From contig NZ_JACOOY010000002.1 in NCBI RefSeq assembly GCF_014287705.1, forward strand, positions 1 to 64,000: a stretch of DNA of 64,000 nucleotides, read 5' to 3'. Below the pieces are notes generated by a model. The model worked only from the letters and a program-made list of their open reading frames with translations. It had not been told where the DNA came from and ran no database searches. The stretch's first letter is position 1. Every line of letters begins with the position of its first letter. Shown here piece after piece: positions 34,595 through 42,339 of the stretch. The stretch comes from Dorea_D hominis (lineage in GTDB: Bacteria > Bacillota > Clostridia > Lachnospirales > Lachnospiraceae). The position numbers and the translations under genes were made by a program.

Positions 34595-35873
34595 ACAGTC
34601 TCTTTGTACCGGAAAAAGAATTGCCGTTATACTGACAATGAGCATTCTTGTACTGGCAACAGCCGGAATGGTTCTATGGAATGTATTTGCGGCAGAGTCA
34701 GCATATAAATCTGGTAGCATGGAGATCAGACTGGACGGAATAAATATGCCTTTTCTCTCACCGGAAGATAAAAATCCGGGAGTGCAGACAGCAATCGGAA
34801 AGCTGACACTATCCAGAACGACTGCCCCGACGATAGAAGAACTGCGTGCAAAGTCTACGAAATGGAATGTAAGTCTGAAAGTAGCAGATGGATCAGGAAA
34901 TGCAGTGAACCGGTATAATTTCCGTATTGGAAAATATGTGAATGGAGAATTTACGGCAGTGACGCAGGTCAGTACCGGTAAGGATGCAAATCAGGGATAT
35001 TATTACATATTTAATATTCCGATGACGTTTACAATCCCTGCACATAGCCAGATTGCCGGGCAGTCTGTCACAAAGAACTGCCCGGATGGCAGATGTCTCT
35101 ATTATACAGATGCTGCCGGAACGAAGAAGCTTGCGAAAGAGAAATGCACAGATGAAGTGACAATCGTAACTGTTTACCTGCAGGTAAATGCAGCGCAGAC
35201 CGGATTAAAGACATATTCCGGAACGCGTTATGAAGGAGCAACTGCAGGAATTACACTGGAGCGTCCTAAGTATCAGGTTACATTTCGTGCGCCGGGATGT
35301 ACAAATTGGCAGACAGAGGAAATAAAGAAAGAAGTTTCAAGAGGAGAAAGTGTCGGTAAACCATTGGAACCGAAAAAAACAGGATATCGTTTTGAAGGAT
35401 GGGATAGATCCGGGGAGGAAATGAGCTGTGTAAAAAGTAATCTTAGCATCAACGCAGTGTGGAAACCGGAAGAGTTCAGCTATTGGTTTCATGCAAACGG
35501 AGGCAGTGGAACGATGGATGTATTCCGGCTGGAATACCTGGATTCAGGAAAGCTTCCTGCCAATCAATATGTAAGAAGAGGATATTTATTTCTGGGATGG
35601 AGCAAAGAAAAGCGTGGCGAAGTAATGTACAAAGATGAAGAACGGATGCATGCAGACAATCCAGAAGAATGTAAATATAATCTGTATGCCATCTGGAAGA
35701 AAAAGCGTGCGAATTTTTATCTGACAGAAGTGAAAGAAGATGCAGATATGTTTACAGGTGATGGAAAACTGACCGGCGGTAATGGAACAAAGTATCAGGA
35801 ACATTTTACTGATTCGTCTTATGCACATACCGATCAGGAAGATGATCCGGGATATTTTACCGGGAAAGAATAA
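34578..35873 (+). CDS. InlB-type repeat (Listeria-Bacteroides repeat) extracellular protein
   Basis: 431 residues with an N-terminal membrane/signal segment (about 17-37). A beta-rich region (45-230, with a Cys pair near CPDGRC) comes first, then two B-repeats of the InlB/Flg_new type: YQVTFRAPGC...YRFEGWDRSG and YWFHANGG...GYLFLGWSKE, each closing with NAVW or YAIW. No LPxTG and no C-terminal membrane segment, so it is either secreted or held by its N-terminus. ATG at 34578 overlaps the adhesin's end by 17 bases and follows GGAGGAAAGG. The C-terminus ends abruptly in front of a permease remnant and may be truncated. Confidence 0.82.
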   Translation: MQEKDRQSLCTGKRIAVILTMSILVLATAGMVLWNVFAAESAYKSGSMEIRLDGINMPFLSPEDKNPGVQTAIGKLTLSRTTAPTIEELRAKSTKWNVSLKVADGSGNAVNRYNFRIGKYVNGEFTAVTQVSTGKDANQGYYYIFNIPMTFTIPAHSQIAGQSVTKNCPDGRCLYYTDAAGTKKLAKEKCTDEVTIVTVYLQVNAAQTGLKTYSGTRYEGATAGITLERPKYQVTFRAPGCTNWQTEEIKKEVSRGESVGKPLEPKKTGYRFEGWDRSGEEMSCVKSNLSINAVWKPEEFSYWFHANGGSGTMDVFRLEYLDSGKLPANQYVRRGYLFLGWSKEKRGEVMYKDEERMHADNPEECKYNLYAIWKKKRANFYLTEVKEDADMFTGDGKLTGGNGTKYQEHFTDSSYAHTDQEDDPGYFTGKE

Positions 35874-35990
35874 GGAAAACTGTGGATCGCCGTGCTTTTT
35901 TCTGTAGCGATCGGTGTAATCTTCGGATTGTATCCGGCAAATAAGGCAGCTAAGAAAAAACCGGTGGAAGCACTTCGGTATACGGCTTGA
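35874..35990 (+). pseudogene. 3' remnant of a MacB/FtsX-type ABC permease gene
   Basis: Directly after the TAA of the InlB-repeat gene, and in the same frame, 38 codons read GKLWIAVLFSVAIGVI then FGLYPANKAAKKKPVEALRY and a TGA stop. The last transmembrane helix followed by YPANKAA...P(I/V)EALRY is the standard end of MacB/FtsX-type permeases. The rest of the gene is missing. It marks a deletion or insertion junction at the end of the pilus operon. Confidence 0.8.
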
Positions 35991-36034
35991 CATTTTCCGT
36001 ATCTTCCTACAAAATGATAGAGGATATGATGCCA

Positions 36035-36104
36035 GGGTCAAAAGCCTGAAGCCACGATGTGCTTGCACGTGAGTGGTTTTATGGCTTAGTGACCCGCCCC
36101 CCCC
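36035..36104 (+). repeat. Large imperfect hairpin element with C8 tract
   Basis: Nested inverted repeats: GGGTCA (36035-36040)/TGACCC (36090-36095), AAAGCC (36041-36046)/GGCTTA (36083-36088), AGCCAC (36050-36055)/GTGGTT (36073-36078) and GTGC (36059-36062)/GCAC (36065-36068). Eight C follow (36097-36104). GATATGA occurs on the left flank (about 36023) and GATATGAG on the right (about 36105). Looks like a miniature mobile element or a structured RNA; not matched to a named family. Confidence 0.6.
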
Positions 36105-36119
36105 GATATGAGCATAAAA

Positions 36120-36137
36120 GTGGAGCGTAAGCTTCAC
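36120..36137 (+). repeat. Short hairpin
   Basis: GTGGAGC (36120-36126), loop GTAA, GCTTCAC (36131-36137). It sits between the C8 tract and the 5'-leader repeat and may be part of the same element. Confidence 0.5.
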
Positions 36138-36194
36138 GATATGCGAATATTGGGTAGAATTGTGGGAGTACGTAGTACGGAACAATTCGTATGG
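36138..36194 (+). repeat. Leader repeat, copy 1
   Basis: Begins GATATGCGAAT and contains GAATTGT (36157-36163) pairing with ACAATTC (36182-36188) around an inner GTAC-GTA-GTAC hairpin. A second copy with the same order lies at 38229-38287. It ends 43 bases before the start of the next gene. Confidence 0.65.
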
Positions 36195-36237
36195 CATCTT
36201 TTAACTTTAACATCATTTTACATTAAGAGGAAAAACG

Positions 36238-36429
36238 ATGGCAAGCAAACAGACAAAAGGAAGCTGCGAGAGCTGCACTTATTTCACATATGATGAAGAT
36301 TATGAGAGCTATGTATGCGATATTAATATGGATGAAGACGAATATATGCGTCTTATTTCCGACCAGCATTACCAGTGTCCGTACTACCGCAATGGTGATG
36401 AATATATGGTTGTAAGAAAACAGATGTAA
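36238..36429 (+). CDS. Small four-cysteine protein (DUF6472-like)
   Basis: 63 residues, acidic and aromatic-rich. Cys10 and Cys13 (CESC), Cys27 and Cys47 (QCPYY) could bind one zinc. This layout (KQTKGSCESC... CPYYRNGDEY..VVRKQM) matches a small Lachnospiraceae family I know as DUF6472; the number is from memory. No function known. AAGAGGAAA precedes the ATG. Its leader carries the repeat element copy 1. Confidence 0.78.
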   Translation: MASKQTKGSCESCTYFTYDEDYESYVCDINMDEDEYMRLISDQHYQCPYYRNGDEYMVVRKQM

Positions 36430-36504
36430 GTAAATATAGTAATAAGTTCCGGTCTGTGGTAAAATAATTTTTAGTATGTTTACGTTATGGAAAGGACCGG
36501 GGAA

Positions 36505-37890
36505 ATGATCATTACAATTATTGAAACAATTTACAGATTTTTATGGGGAGATTTCCTGCAGATACCACTTCCTGGCGGTGGCTCTGTAGGAATATCCCTG
36601 CTTATTATCTTGCTGATACCGGTAGGAATTTATTTTACAATAAGGACAAGAGTGTTGCCTGTCCGGTTATTTTCGGAGATGGTGAAGGCACTTCTTGAGA
36701 AAAAGAAAGAAGAGAGCAGCCTTTCTACATTTCAGACATTGATCGTGTCTACGGCAACACGGGTAGGCATGGGTAACCTGGTCGGCGTGGTAGCAGCAAT
36801 CTCAGCAGGAGGAGCCGGGGCTGTGTTCTGGATGTGGATAACGGCAGTGATCGGCTCATCTACGGCATTTATAGAAGCAACACTGGCACAGCTTTACAAG
36901 GAGAAGGACCCTCTGTACGGTGGTTACCGGGGCGGTCCGGCTTATTATATACATCACTATATAGAAGATAGACAGGGAACGAAGAAAAAGCATGTACTGA
37001 TTGCCGTTTTATTTGCAATATCCGGACTGATCTGCTGGTGCGGAATCAGCCAGGTGATCAGCAATTCGGTAGCATCTTCATTTGAAAATGCATTTTCTAT
37101 TCCACCTTTATATACTACGATCGTTCTGGTTATTCTGGCAGCATTTATTGTGTTAAGAAAGAATGCGACCGTGAAAGTTCTGGATGTAATTGTACCAATT
37201 ATGGCAGTGTTTTATTTTGCAATCACCGTTTTTCTGATCATGACACACATTCCGAGCCTGCCGGGTGTATTTTCCAGAATTTTCAAAGAAGCATTTGGCT
37301 TCAGACAGGCAGCTGCAGGTGGCTTTGGAGCCGTGATCATGAACGGAGTGAAGAGAGGACTGTTCTCTAATGAAGCAGGTTCCGGTTCAGCACCTTGTGC
37401 AGCCGCAGCTGCTGAATGTGAGCGACCGGGAAAAGCCGGACTTGTACAGGCTTTAGGTGTATTTATTGATACGATCGTGATCTGTAGTTGTACAGCAATG
37501 ATCATGCTGCTTGCACCGGAGAAAATGCTGGCAGGAAAAGAAGGAATGGAGCTTTTACAGGCAGCTATGCGGTATCATTTCGGGGAAGCCGGAGTTATAT
37601 TTATTGCGGTCACGCTGTTTCTGTTCAGCTTTTCAACATTCTTGGGAATCCTTTTCTATGCGAGAAGTAATGTTGCTTATCTGTTTGGAGATAACTGGTT
37701 TTCCCAGACAGCATACAAAGTGCTGGCACTGGTAATGCTTTTCATCGGAGGAATCGCGACATACACATTTGTCTGGGATCTGGGGGATGTCGGTATTGGA
37801 CTTATGACCATTTTCAATATTGGAATTTTGTATCTGATGGGTGGCCAGGCACTTGCAGAGATGCGGGATATGGAGAAAAATATGAAATAA
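36505..37890 (+). CDS. Alanine/glycine:cation symporter (AGCS family), copy 1
   Basis: Sodium-coupled uptake of alanine or glycine. About 461 residues, 10-11 membrane segments. Family motifs: TRVGMGNLVGVVAAISAGG, GAVFWMWITAVIGSSTAFIEATLAQLYK (shown in parts: GAVFWMWI, EATLAQLYK), GGPAYYI, and GVKRGLFSNEAGSGSAPCAAA. ATG 36505 is preferred over 36487 because AAAGGA lies 8 bases before it. A second family member is at 43285; they share about the core motifs only. Confidence 0.92.
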   Translation: MIITIIETIYRFLWGDFLQIPLPGGGSVGISLLIILLIPVGIYFTIRTRVLPVRLFSEMVKALLEKKKEESSLSTFQTLIVSTATRVGMGNLVGVVAAISAGGAGAVFWMWITAVIGSSTAFIEATLAQLYKEKDPLYGGYRGGPAYYIHHYIEDRQGTKKKHVLIAVLFAISGLICWCGISQVISNSVASSFENAFSIPPLYTTIVLVILAAFIVLRKNATVKVLDVIVPIMAVFYFAITVFLIMTHIPSLPGVFSRIFKEAFGFRQAAAGGFGAVIMNGVKRGLFSNEAGSGSAPCAAAAAECERPGKAGLVQALGVFIDTIVICSCTAMIMLLAPEKMLAGKEGMELLQAAMRYHFGEAGVIFIAVTLFLFSFSTFLGILFYARSNVAYLFGDNWFSQTAYKVLALVMLFIGGIATYTFVWDLGDVGIGLMTIFNIGILYLMGGQALAEMRDMEKNMK

Positions 37891-37951
37891 AAAATGTTAC
37901 GATTGACTAACAGGCATGTGCGCTCATACAATGAAAAAAAGAGGTGATAGT

Positions 37952-38164
37952 ATGCAGGCACTTGCAGAGGCGAACGTAGGAGAAGACTACACGATTAAAT
38001 GGATGTTCGGAGTACCGGAAGTGCTGGATCTAATGGCACAGTACCAGATAAAAGAAGGTGTGGATATCCACATTATACAGAAGTTTATCGGAGGATTGAT
38101 CATCGGAACGAATCAGGTGAGAATCGCGATCAGCGATGATGCAGCATGGAGAATCAAGGTGTAA
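37952..38164 (+). CDS. FeoA-like SH3-fold small protein
   Basis: 70 residues. The arrangement ALAEANVGEDYTIKW ... GVDIHIIQKFIGGLIIGTNQVRIAI resembles a FeoA/DtxR-C-terminal beta-barrel domain. FeoA proteins modulate the ferrous iron transporter FeoB, but no feoB is nearby, so this orphan may do something else. ATG at 37952 follows AAGAGGTGAT. The terminator overlaps its last codons. Confidence 0.7.
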   Translation: MQALAEANVGEDYTIKWMFGVPEVLDLMAQYQIKEGVDIHIIQKFIGGLIIGTNQVRIAISDDAAWRIKV

Positions 38165-38182
38165 CAGCCTTGATTCTTTTTA
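38151..38182 (+). terminator. Intrinsic terminator
   Basis: GAATCAAGG (38151-38159) pairs perfectly with CCTTGATTC (38168-38176), then TTTTTATA. The left arm lies in the end of the FeoA-like gene. Confidence 0.85.
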
Positions 38183-38228
38183 TATTGTAGGTGTGGAAAT
38201 TTATTCCGGATTTTGCTATGATAAAAAT

Positions 38229-38287
38229 GATATGCGAATGATCGGAGAGAATTGTGGAAGTACGAAGTGCGGAACAATTTGTATGGA
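38229..38287 (+). repeat. Leader repeat, copy 2
   Basis: Same order as copy 1 (36138-36194): GATATGCGAAT, then GAATTGT and an inner GTAC-GAA-GTGC hairpin, then ACAATTT and GTATGGA. The inner-stem base changes keep pairing (AC to GC with a G-U). Ends 46 bases before the next start codon. Confidence 0.65.
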
Positions 38288-38333
38288 ATCTATAGCACAT
38301 GACAGCTTATGAATACAGACAGGAGGAAAAAAG

Positions 38334-39266
38334 ATGGATATAAAAAATGCAGCACTGATCGGACTGGGAGCGATGGGCGTTTTTTTCGCGCCACGTATGG
38401 AGGAACATCTTGGAAGAGAGAATTTCTGCGTGATCGCAGAAGGGGAAAGAAAAGAAAGACTACAGACAAAAGGCGTGACAGTCAATGGTGTAAACTATCA
38501 TTTTCCAATCTGTACTCCGGAAGATGGAACACCGACAGATCTGATCATTATGGCAACAAAGGATCTGGGACTTGCACAGGCAATTAAAGATATTGAGAAA
38601 TTTGTCGGACCGGATACACAGATCTTATGCGTTATGAACGGTGTGAACAGTGAGGAGCAGGTAGCGGCAGCATATGGATGGGAGCATGTACTGTATTCTT
38701 ATATGCGGATGTCGATTGTAATGAAGGATGGAAAAGCAGATTTTGATCCGTACTGGGGAAAGATATATTTTGGGGAAAAAATAAATGAGACATTGTCCGG
38801 GAGAGTAGAAGCAATAAAAGAAGTATTAGAACGTTGTGATATTCCATATGTGATCCGGAAGGATATGTTGAACGGGCTGTGGTTTAAATATATGTGTAAT
38901 GTTGGTGAGAATCTGACCTGTGCACTTCTTGGTATTCCGTTTGGCGCTTATGTAAAAAGCAAAGAAGCAAGTGCTATCCGCGTAGAAGCAATGGAAGAAG
39001 TCCGTGCAGTTGCAAAAGCAAAAGGAATTATCATTACCCAGGAGCAGTTAGACGACCAGTATGAAACGATCAAAAGAATCCCGCCGCAGAATAAGCCGTC
39101 TACGCTTCAGGATATAGAAGCAGGAAAGAAGACAGAGATTGAGATGTTTGCAGGCGAGATGGTACGCATGGGAGAAGAACTTGGCGTGGCAACACCTATC
39201 TGCCGGCTGTTTCTGAACGGAATTAAAGTACTGGAGCAGAAAAATGACGGATTGTTTCAGTTTTAA
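38334..39266 (+). CDS. Ketopantoate reductase (PanE/ApbA) family protein
   Basis: NADPH-dependent reductase of 310 residues. Rossmann motif GLGAMGVFFAPRM at 10-22; LIIMATKDLGLAQA near 64-77; catalytic-region CVMNGVNSEE near 98 and the conserved helix Lys in LWFKYMCNV near 185; late PPQNKPSTLQDIEAGKKTEIE matches PanE's KPSMxQD. Could make pantoate for CoA or act on another 2-oxo acid; the panB/panC genes are not nearby. GGAGGAAAA precedes the ATG. Confidence 0.87.
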   Translation: MDIKNAALIGLGAMGVFFAPRMEEHLGRENFCVIAEGERKERLQTKGVTVNGVNYHFPICTPEDGTPTDLIIMATKDLGLAQAIKDIEKFVGPDTQILCVMNGVNSEEQVAAAYGWEHVLYSYMRMSIVMKDGKADFDPYWGKIYFGEKINETLSGRVEAIKEVLERCDIPYVIRKDMLNGLWFKYMCNVGENLTCALLGIPFGAYVKSKEASAIRVEAMEEVRAVAKAKGIIITQEQLDDQYETIKRIPPQNKPSTLQDIEAGKKTEIEMFAGEMVRMGEELGVATPICRLFLNGIKVLEQKNDGLFQF

Positions 39267-39313
39267 AATGACCGGTAAGCTGGCAGTAGAATAAAAATTA
39301 TAGAAGAAAAGAG

Positions 39314-40162
39314 ATGAATATGGAAATACAGAATATTATTTTATACTTTTTTATTTACGGCTTTCTCGGTTGGTGTACAGAGGTTGCCTATGCCGCAGTC
39401 AAGGAACGGAAATTCGTAAACCGTGGGTTTTTGAACGGTCCGATCTGTCCAATCTATGGAGTCGGTGTTGTGATCGTTGTACAGCTTTTAGATCCGTACG
39501 CGCATCAACTTGGATTATTATATTTACTGTCGATTGTGCTTACAACGACACTGGAGTGGCTGACCGGATTTGCGCTGGACAAATTATTTCATCACAAATG
39601 GTGGGATTACTCGGAAGTTCCATTTAATCTGAATGGCTATGTGTGTATTCCTTTTTCGGCGGCATGGGGTGCAGCGTGTGTATTTGTTGTAAAGATCGTC
39701 CATCCGCTGATCTGTAAACTGGTACTGCTTGTACCGAAGTGGCTGACAATCGGTGAGGACGTTGCATTTGGTATCAGTATTTTTGTTGATATTTCAGTAA
39801 CGGTAGCTGCAATCCTGAAATTTAATAAACGTCTGGAGAAAATGGAGGAGATTGCCGCAGAGTTTCACCGGATCTCTGATCAGATTGGCAGCGACATTTA
39901 CAAAAGTGTCATGGAAGGCATGGAACGCCAGGAGCGCATAAAAGAACAGACAGAAGCGAGAAAAGAGGAGCTTCGTGGTATGTATCTGGAATTGCAGAAA
40001 CGCAGCCCTAGAATGACAACACGTATGCTGCGTGCATTCCCGAAGATGCAGCCAAGACTTTATAAGGAGCAGTTTGGACGATTAAAAGAGTTCAGACGTT
40101 CAGAATGGCTTGCGACGAAAGCACTGAAAAAAGCAAGAAAAGCAGCAAAGAAAAATAAATAA
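39314..40162 (+). CDS. CmpB-like putative ABC transporter permease (type IV) membrane protein
   Basis: 282 residues with about five membrane segments in the first 170, and a long charged helical tail (170-282, ending KKARKAAKKNK). FFIYGFLGWCTEVAYAAV, FVNRGFLNGPICPIYGVG and HHKWWDYSEVPFNLNGYVC are hallmarks of the PF06541 family. Function unknown despite the family name; no ATPase is encoded beside it. Precedes the zur gene by 17 bases and may share its transcript. Residue 1 could be Met at 39314 or 39320. Confidence 0.85.
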   Translation: MNMEIQNIILYFFIYGFLGWCTEVAYAAVKERKFVNRGFLNGPICPIYGVGVVIVVQLLDPYAHQLGLLYLLSIVLTTTLEWLTGFALDKLFHHKWWDYSEVPFNLNGYVCIPFSAAWGAACVFVVKIVHPLICKLVLLVPKWLTIGEDVAFGISIFVDISVTVAAILKFNKRLEKMEEIAAEFHRISDQIGSDIYKSVMEGMERQERIKEQTEARKEELRGMYLELQKRSPRMTTRMLRAFPKMQPRLYKEQFGRLKEFRRSEWLATKALKKARKAAKKNK

Positions 40163-40178
40163 CAAAGAGGCGAAAGCA

Positions 40179-40604
40179 ATGGCAGAGCGAAAAACATATA
40201 TAACAAAAACGAGAACGGAGATTCTGGAATATCTGAAACAGAACTGGTCAGTAACGGTCAGTGCTTCCGATATTAAGAAGCATCTGGAAGAAAAAGAGAT
40301 AAAGGCGAATACGACAACGATTTACCGTTATCTGGATAAACTTCTGGCAGAACATGTAATCATCAAGTATGCGGATGCCGGATCAGAAAGAGCAGTTTAT
40401 CAGTATTCCGGAGAGATGGGGCATTGTGTACAGCATTTGCATCTGAAATGTGTCAAATGCGGAAGAATCCTGCATCTGGACTGTGAGTTTATGGATGAGT
40501 TCCGCAACCATCTAAAAGAAGATCATAAGTTCCGTCTATTGTGTGAAGGAGATCTGCTGCATGGGATCTGCGGTGACTGCGAGAAAAAAATGGAAGATAA
40601 ATAA
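40179..40604 (+). CDS. zur: Fur-family repressor, Zur type
   Basis: 141 residues. Winged helix at 1-85 (DIKKHLEEKEIKANTTTIYRYLDKL in the recognition region), then a metal-binding dimer domain: HCVQHLHLKCVKCGRILHLDC and the C-terminal CGDC give two CxxC pairs for structural zinc. Placed just ahead of a zinc ABC transporter with palindromic operators between, so Zur is the best identity; other Fur paralogues are less likely. AGAGGCGAAAGC precedes the ATG. Confidence 0.88.
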   Translation: MAERKTYITKTRTEILEYLKQNWSVTVSASDIKKHLEEKEIKANTTTIYRYLDKLLAEHVIIKYADAGSERAVYQYSGEMGHCVQHLHLKCVKCGRILHLDCEFMDEFRNHLKEDHKFRLLCEGDLLHGICGDCEKKMEDK

Positions 40605-40617
40605 GCAAATGAGTTGC
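40605..40617 (+). promoter_or_regulatory. Zur-type operator, upstream copy
   Basis: GCAA-ATGAG-TTGC core, just after the zur stop codon, centred 66 bp upstream of the second, stronger copy. It lies upstream of the -35 box. Confidence 0.6.
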
Positions 40618-40634
40618 AAATATCGAAGAAGATA

Positions 40635-40663
40635 TTGACAAATAACTGAAAAAGCATTATTGT
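40635..40663 (+). promoter_or_regulatory. Sigma-A promoter of znuACB
   Basis: TTGACA (40635-40640), 17-base spacer, TATTGT (40658-40663). It is flanked by both Zur-type operators. Confidence 0.75.
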
Positions 40664-40666
40664 GTT

Positions 40667-40687
40667 AAATGCAAATGAGTTGCATTT
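40667..40687 (+). promoter_or_regulatory. Zur-type operator, main copy
   Basis: Perfect 8-bp inverted repeat AAATGCAA ... TTGCATTT with a 5-base spacer ATGAG. It covers the expected transcription start of znuA, so binding would block initiation when zinc is plentiful. Confidence 0.8.
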
Positions 40688-40703
40688 TTGGAGGATGATT
40701 AGG

Positions 40704-41612
40704 ATGAAGAAGACATTCCGTTATCGTTTCAGCACAGTGGTGCTTTTTTTGTTGGCAATTTCCATGCTTGTAACCGGATGTGGAAAGGAAAGCAGCATGG
40801 AGCGTAAAAAAGCAAATGGAAAAGTACAGGTTGTGGCGAGTTTTTATATGATGTATGATCTTGCAAAAAAAATAGGCGGAGATCAGGTGGAAGTGAAGGA
40901 CCTTGTTCCGGCAGGAACAGAACCACATGAATGGGAACCGGGCGCAAGAGATGTAGCCAGTCTGGAAGATGCAGATGTGTTTGTATATAACGGCGCAGAG
41001 ATGGAACACTGGACGGATACAATTTTAAATACATTGGATAACAAAGAGCTTGTTGTCGCAGAAGCAAGTAAGGGAGTTAAGCTTACAGGCAGTGATCCGC
41101 ATGTCTGGCTTGCACCGCTCAATGCAAAAAAGGAAATGGAAAATATCAAAGATGCACTGATAAAAGCAGATCCAAAACACAGAACTGTTTATGAGGAAAA
41201 TTACAAAAAAAATGCCGAAAAATGTGAAAAACTGGATGAACGGTATAAAAGAACACTCGGTCAGATTAAGAGAAAAGAAGTGATCACTGCGCATGAAGCA
41301 TTTGGATATCTGTGCCGCGCTTATGATCTGAAGCAGATTGGTATTGAAGGAATTCAGTCAGATTCGGAGCCGGATGCGGCAAGAATGAAAGAAATCATCC
41401 AGTTTGCAAAGAAACATGATGTAGGTACGATTTTCTTTGAGGAACTGGTAAGCCCGAAAGTGGCAGAGACGATCGCAAAAGAAATCGGTGCGAAGACGGC
41501 AGTGTTGGATACACTCGAAGGAATGAGCGATGAAGATCAGAAAGCGGGTGCAGATTATTTTTCTGTGATGGAAGAGAATCTCAGGACACTTAAGAAAGCT
41601 CTCGATAATTAA
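40704..41612 (+). CDS. znuA: Zinc ABC transporter substrate-binding lipoprotein
   Basis: 302 residues, cluster A-I solute-binding protein. Lipobox LVTGCG with lipid Cys at about 26. Metal-site residues: TEPHEWEP (His near 75), SDPHVWLAP (His near 138), AHEAFGYL (His near 203) and FFEELVSPK with an acidic ligand (near 267). The usual His-rich loop of ZnuA is short or absent. ATG 40704 follows GGAGG at 9 bases; the in-frame ATGs at 40662 and 40695 lie in the operator and the Shine-Dalgarno. Zur-type operators favour zinc over manganese. Confidence 0.9.
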   Translation: MKKTFRYRFSTVVLFLLAISMLVTGCGKESSMERKKANGKVQVVASFYMMYDLAKKIGGDQVEVKDLVPAGTEPHEWEPGARDVASLEDADVFVYNGAEMEHWTDTILNTLDNKELVVAEASKGVKLTGSDPHVWLAPLNAKKEMENIKDALIKADPKHRTVYEENYKKNAEKCEKLDERYKRTLGQIKRKEVITAHEAFGYLCRAYDLKQIGIEGIQSDSEPDAARMKEIIQFAKKHDVGTIFFEELVSPKVAETIAKEIGAKTAVLDTLEGMSDEDQKAGADYFSVMEENLRTLKKALDN

Positions 41613-41676
41613 GAAAAATAAGAAAGCATTTTGGGAAAAGACAGTGAGGGCAAACATGCAGAAAGCAGGTGGCAAA

Positions 41677-42339
41677 ATGGAAGTTATACAGATGAAGGAT
41701 GTTTCTTTTCATTATACCGGGGATGTACCTATATTGGAAAATGTAAATATATGTCTGAACAGTGGTGATTATGCAATCCTGACCGGAGAAAACGGAAGTG
41801 GAAAAAGTACATTCTTAAAGCTCCTTTTAGGAGAATTGGAACCGGATCAGGGAACTGTGGAGATTTTTGGAAAAAAAATTGGGAAAGCGGATTTTAAAGA
41901 ACTTAAGATTGGTTATGTGCCACAGAACAGTATCAGTGGAAACAAAGACTTCCCGGCAACCGTAGAGGAAGTGATGATGACAGGTCTTTACCGCCCTTTC
42001 AAGAAGCGGCTGAGCAGAAAAGAGTGCAGACAAAAGATTACAGTGGCGCTGACAGAACTTGGAATGGAAAGTTTCCTGAAACGAAGAATCGGTGAGCTTT
42101 CCGGTGGACAGCAGCAGCGTGTCATGCTGGCAAGAGTTCTGGCAGCAGATCCGGGACTTCTCATACTGGATGAGCCAACCGTCGGCGTAGACTCTGTTTC
42201 ACTGGAAGCACTTGCGAAAGTGTTACAGAAAAAGAACGAAGAAGGACTTACGATTTTGATGGTAACACATGGAAACACAAAATTATTCTGTGGAGTAAAC
42301 AGACATTTTAAAGCAGATGAAGGAGGCATTACAGAGTAA
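41677..42339 (+). CDS. znuC: Zinc ABC transporter ATP-binding protein
   Basis: About 221 residues. Walker A GENGSGKST near 37, Q-loop VPQNS, signature LSGGQQQRVMLAR near 140, Walker B LLILDEPTVGVD near 163 and the switch His in MVTHGN. Powers metal import with ZnuA and ZnuB. ATG 41677 (after AGGTGG) is chosen; ATG 41656 with GAGGG upstream is an alternative and would add seven residues. Overlaps the next start (TAATGG). Confidence 0.92.
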   Translation: MEVIQMKDVSFHYTGDVPILENVNICLNSGDYAILTGENGSGKSTFLKLLLGELEPDQGTVEIFGKKIGKADFKELKIGYVPQNSISGNKDFPATVEEVMMTGLYRPFKKRLSRKECRQKITVALTELGMESFLKRRIGELSGGQQQRVMLARVLAADPGLLILDEPTVGVDSVSLEALAKVLQKKNEEGLTILMVTHGNTKLFCGVNRHFKADEGGITE

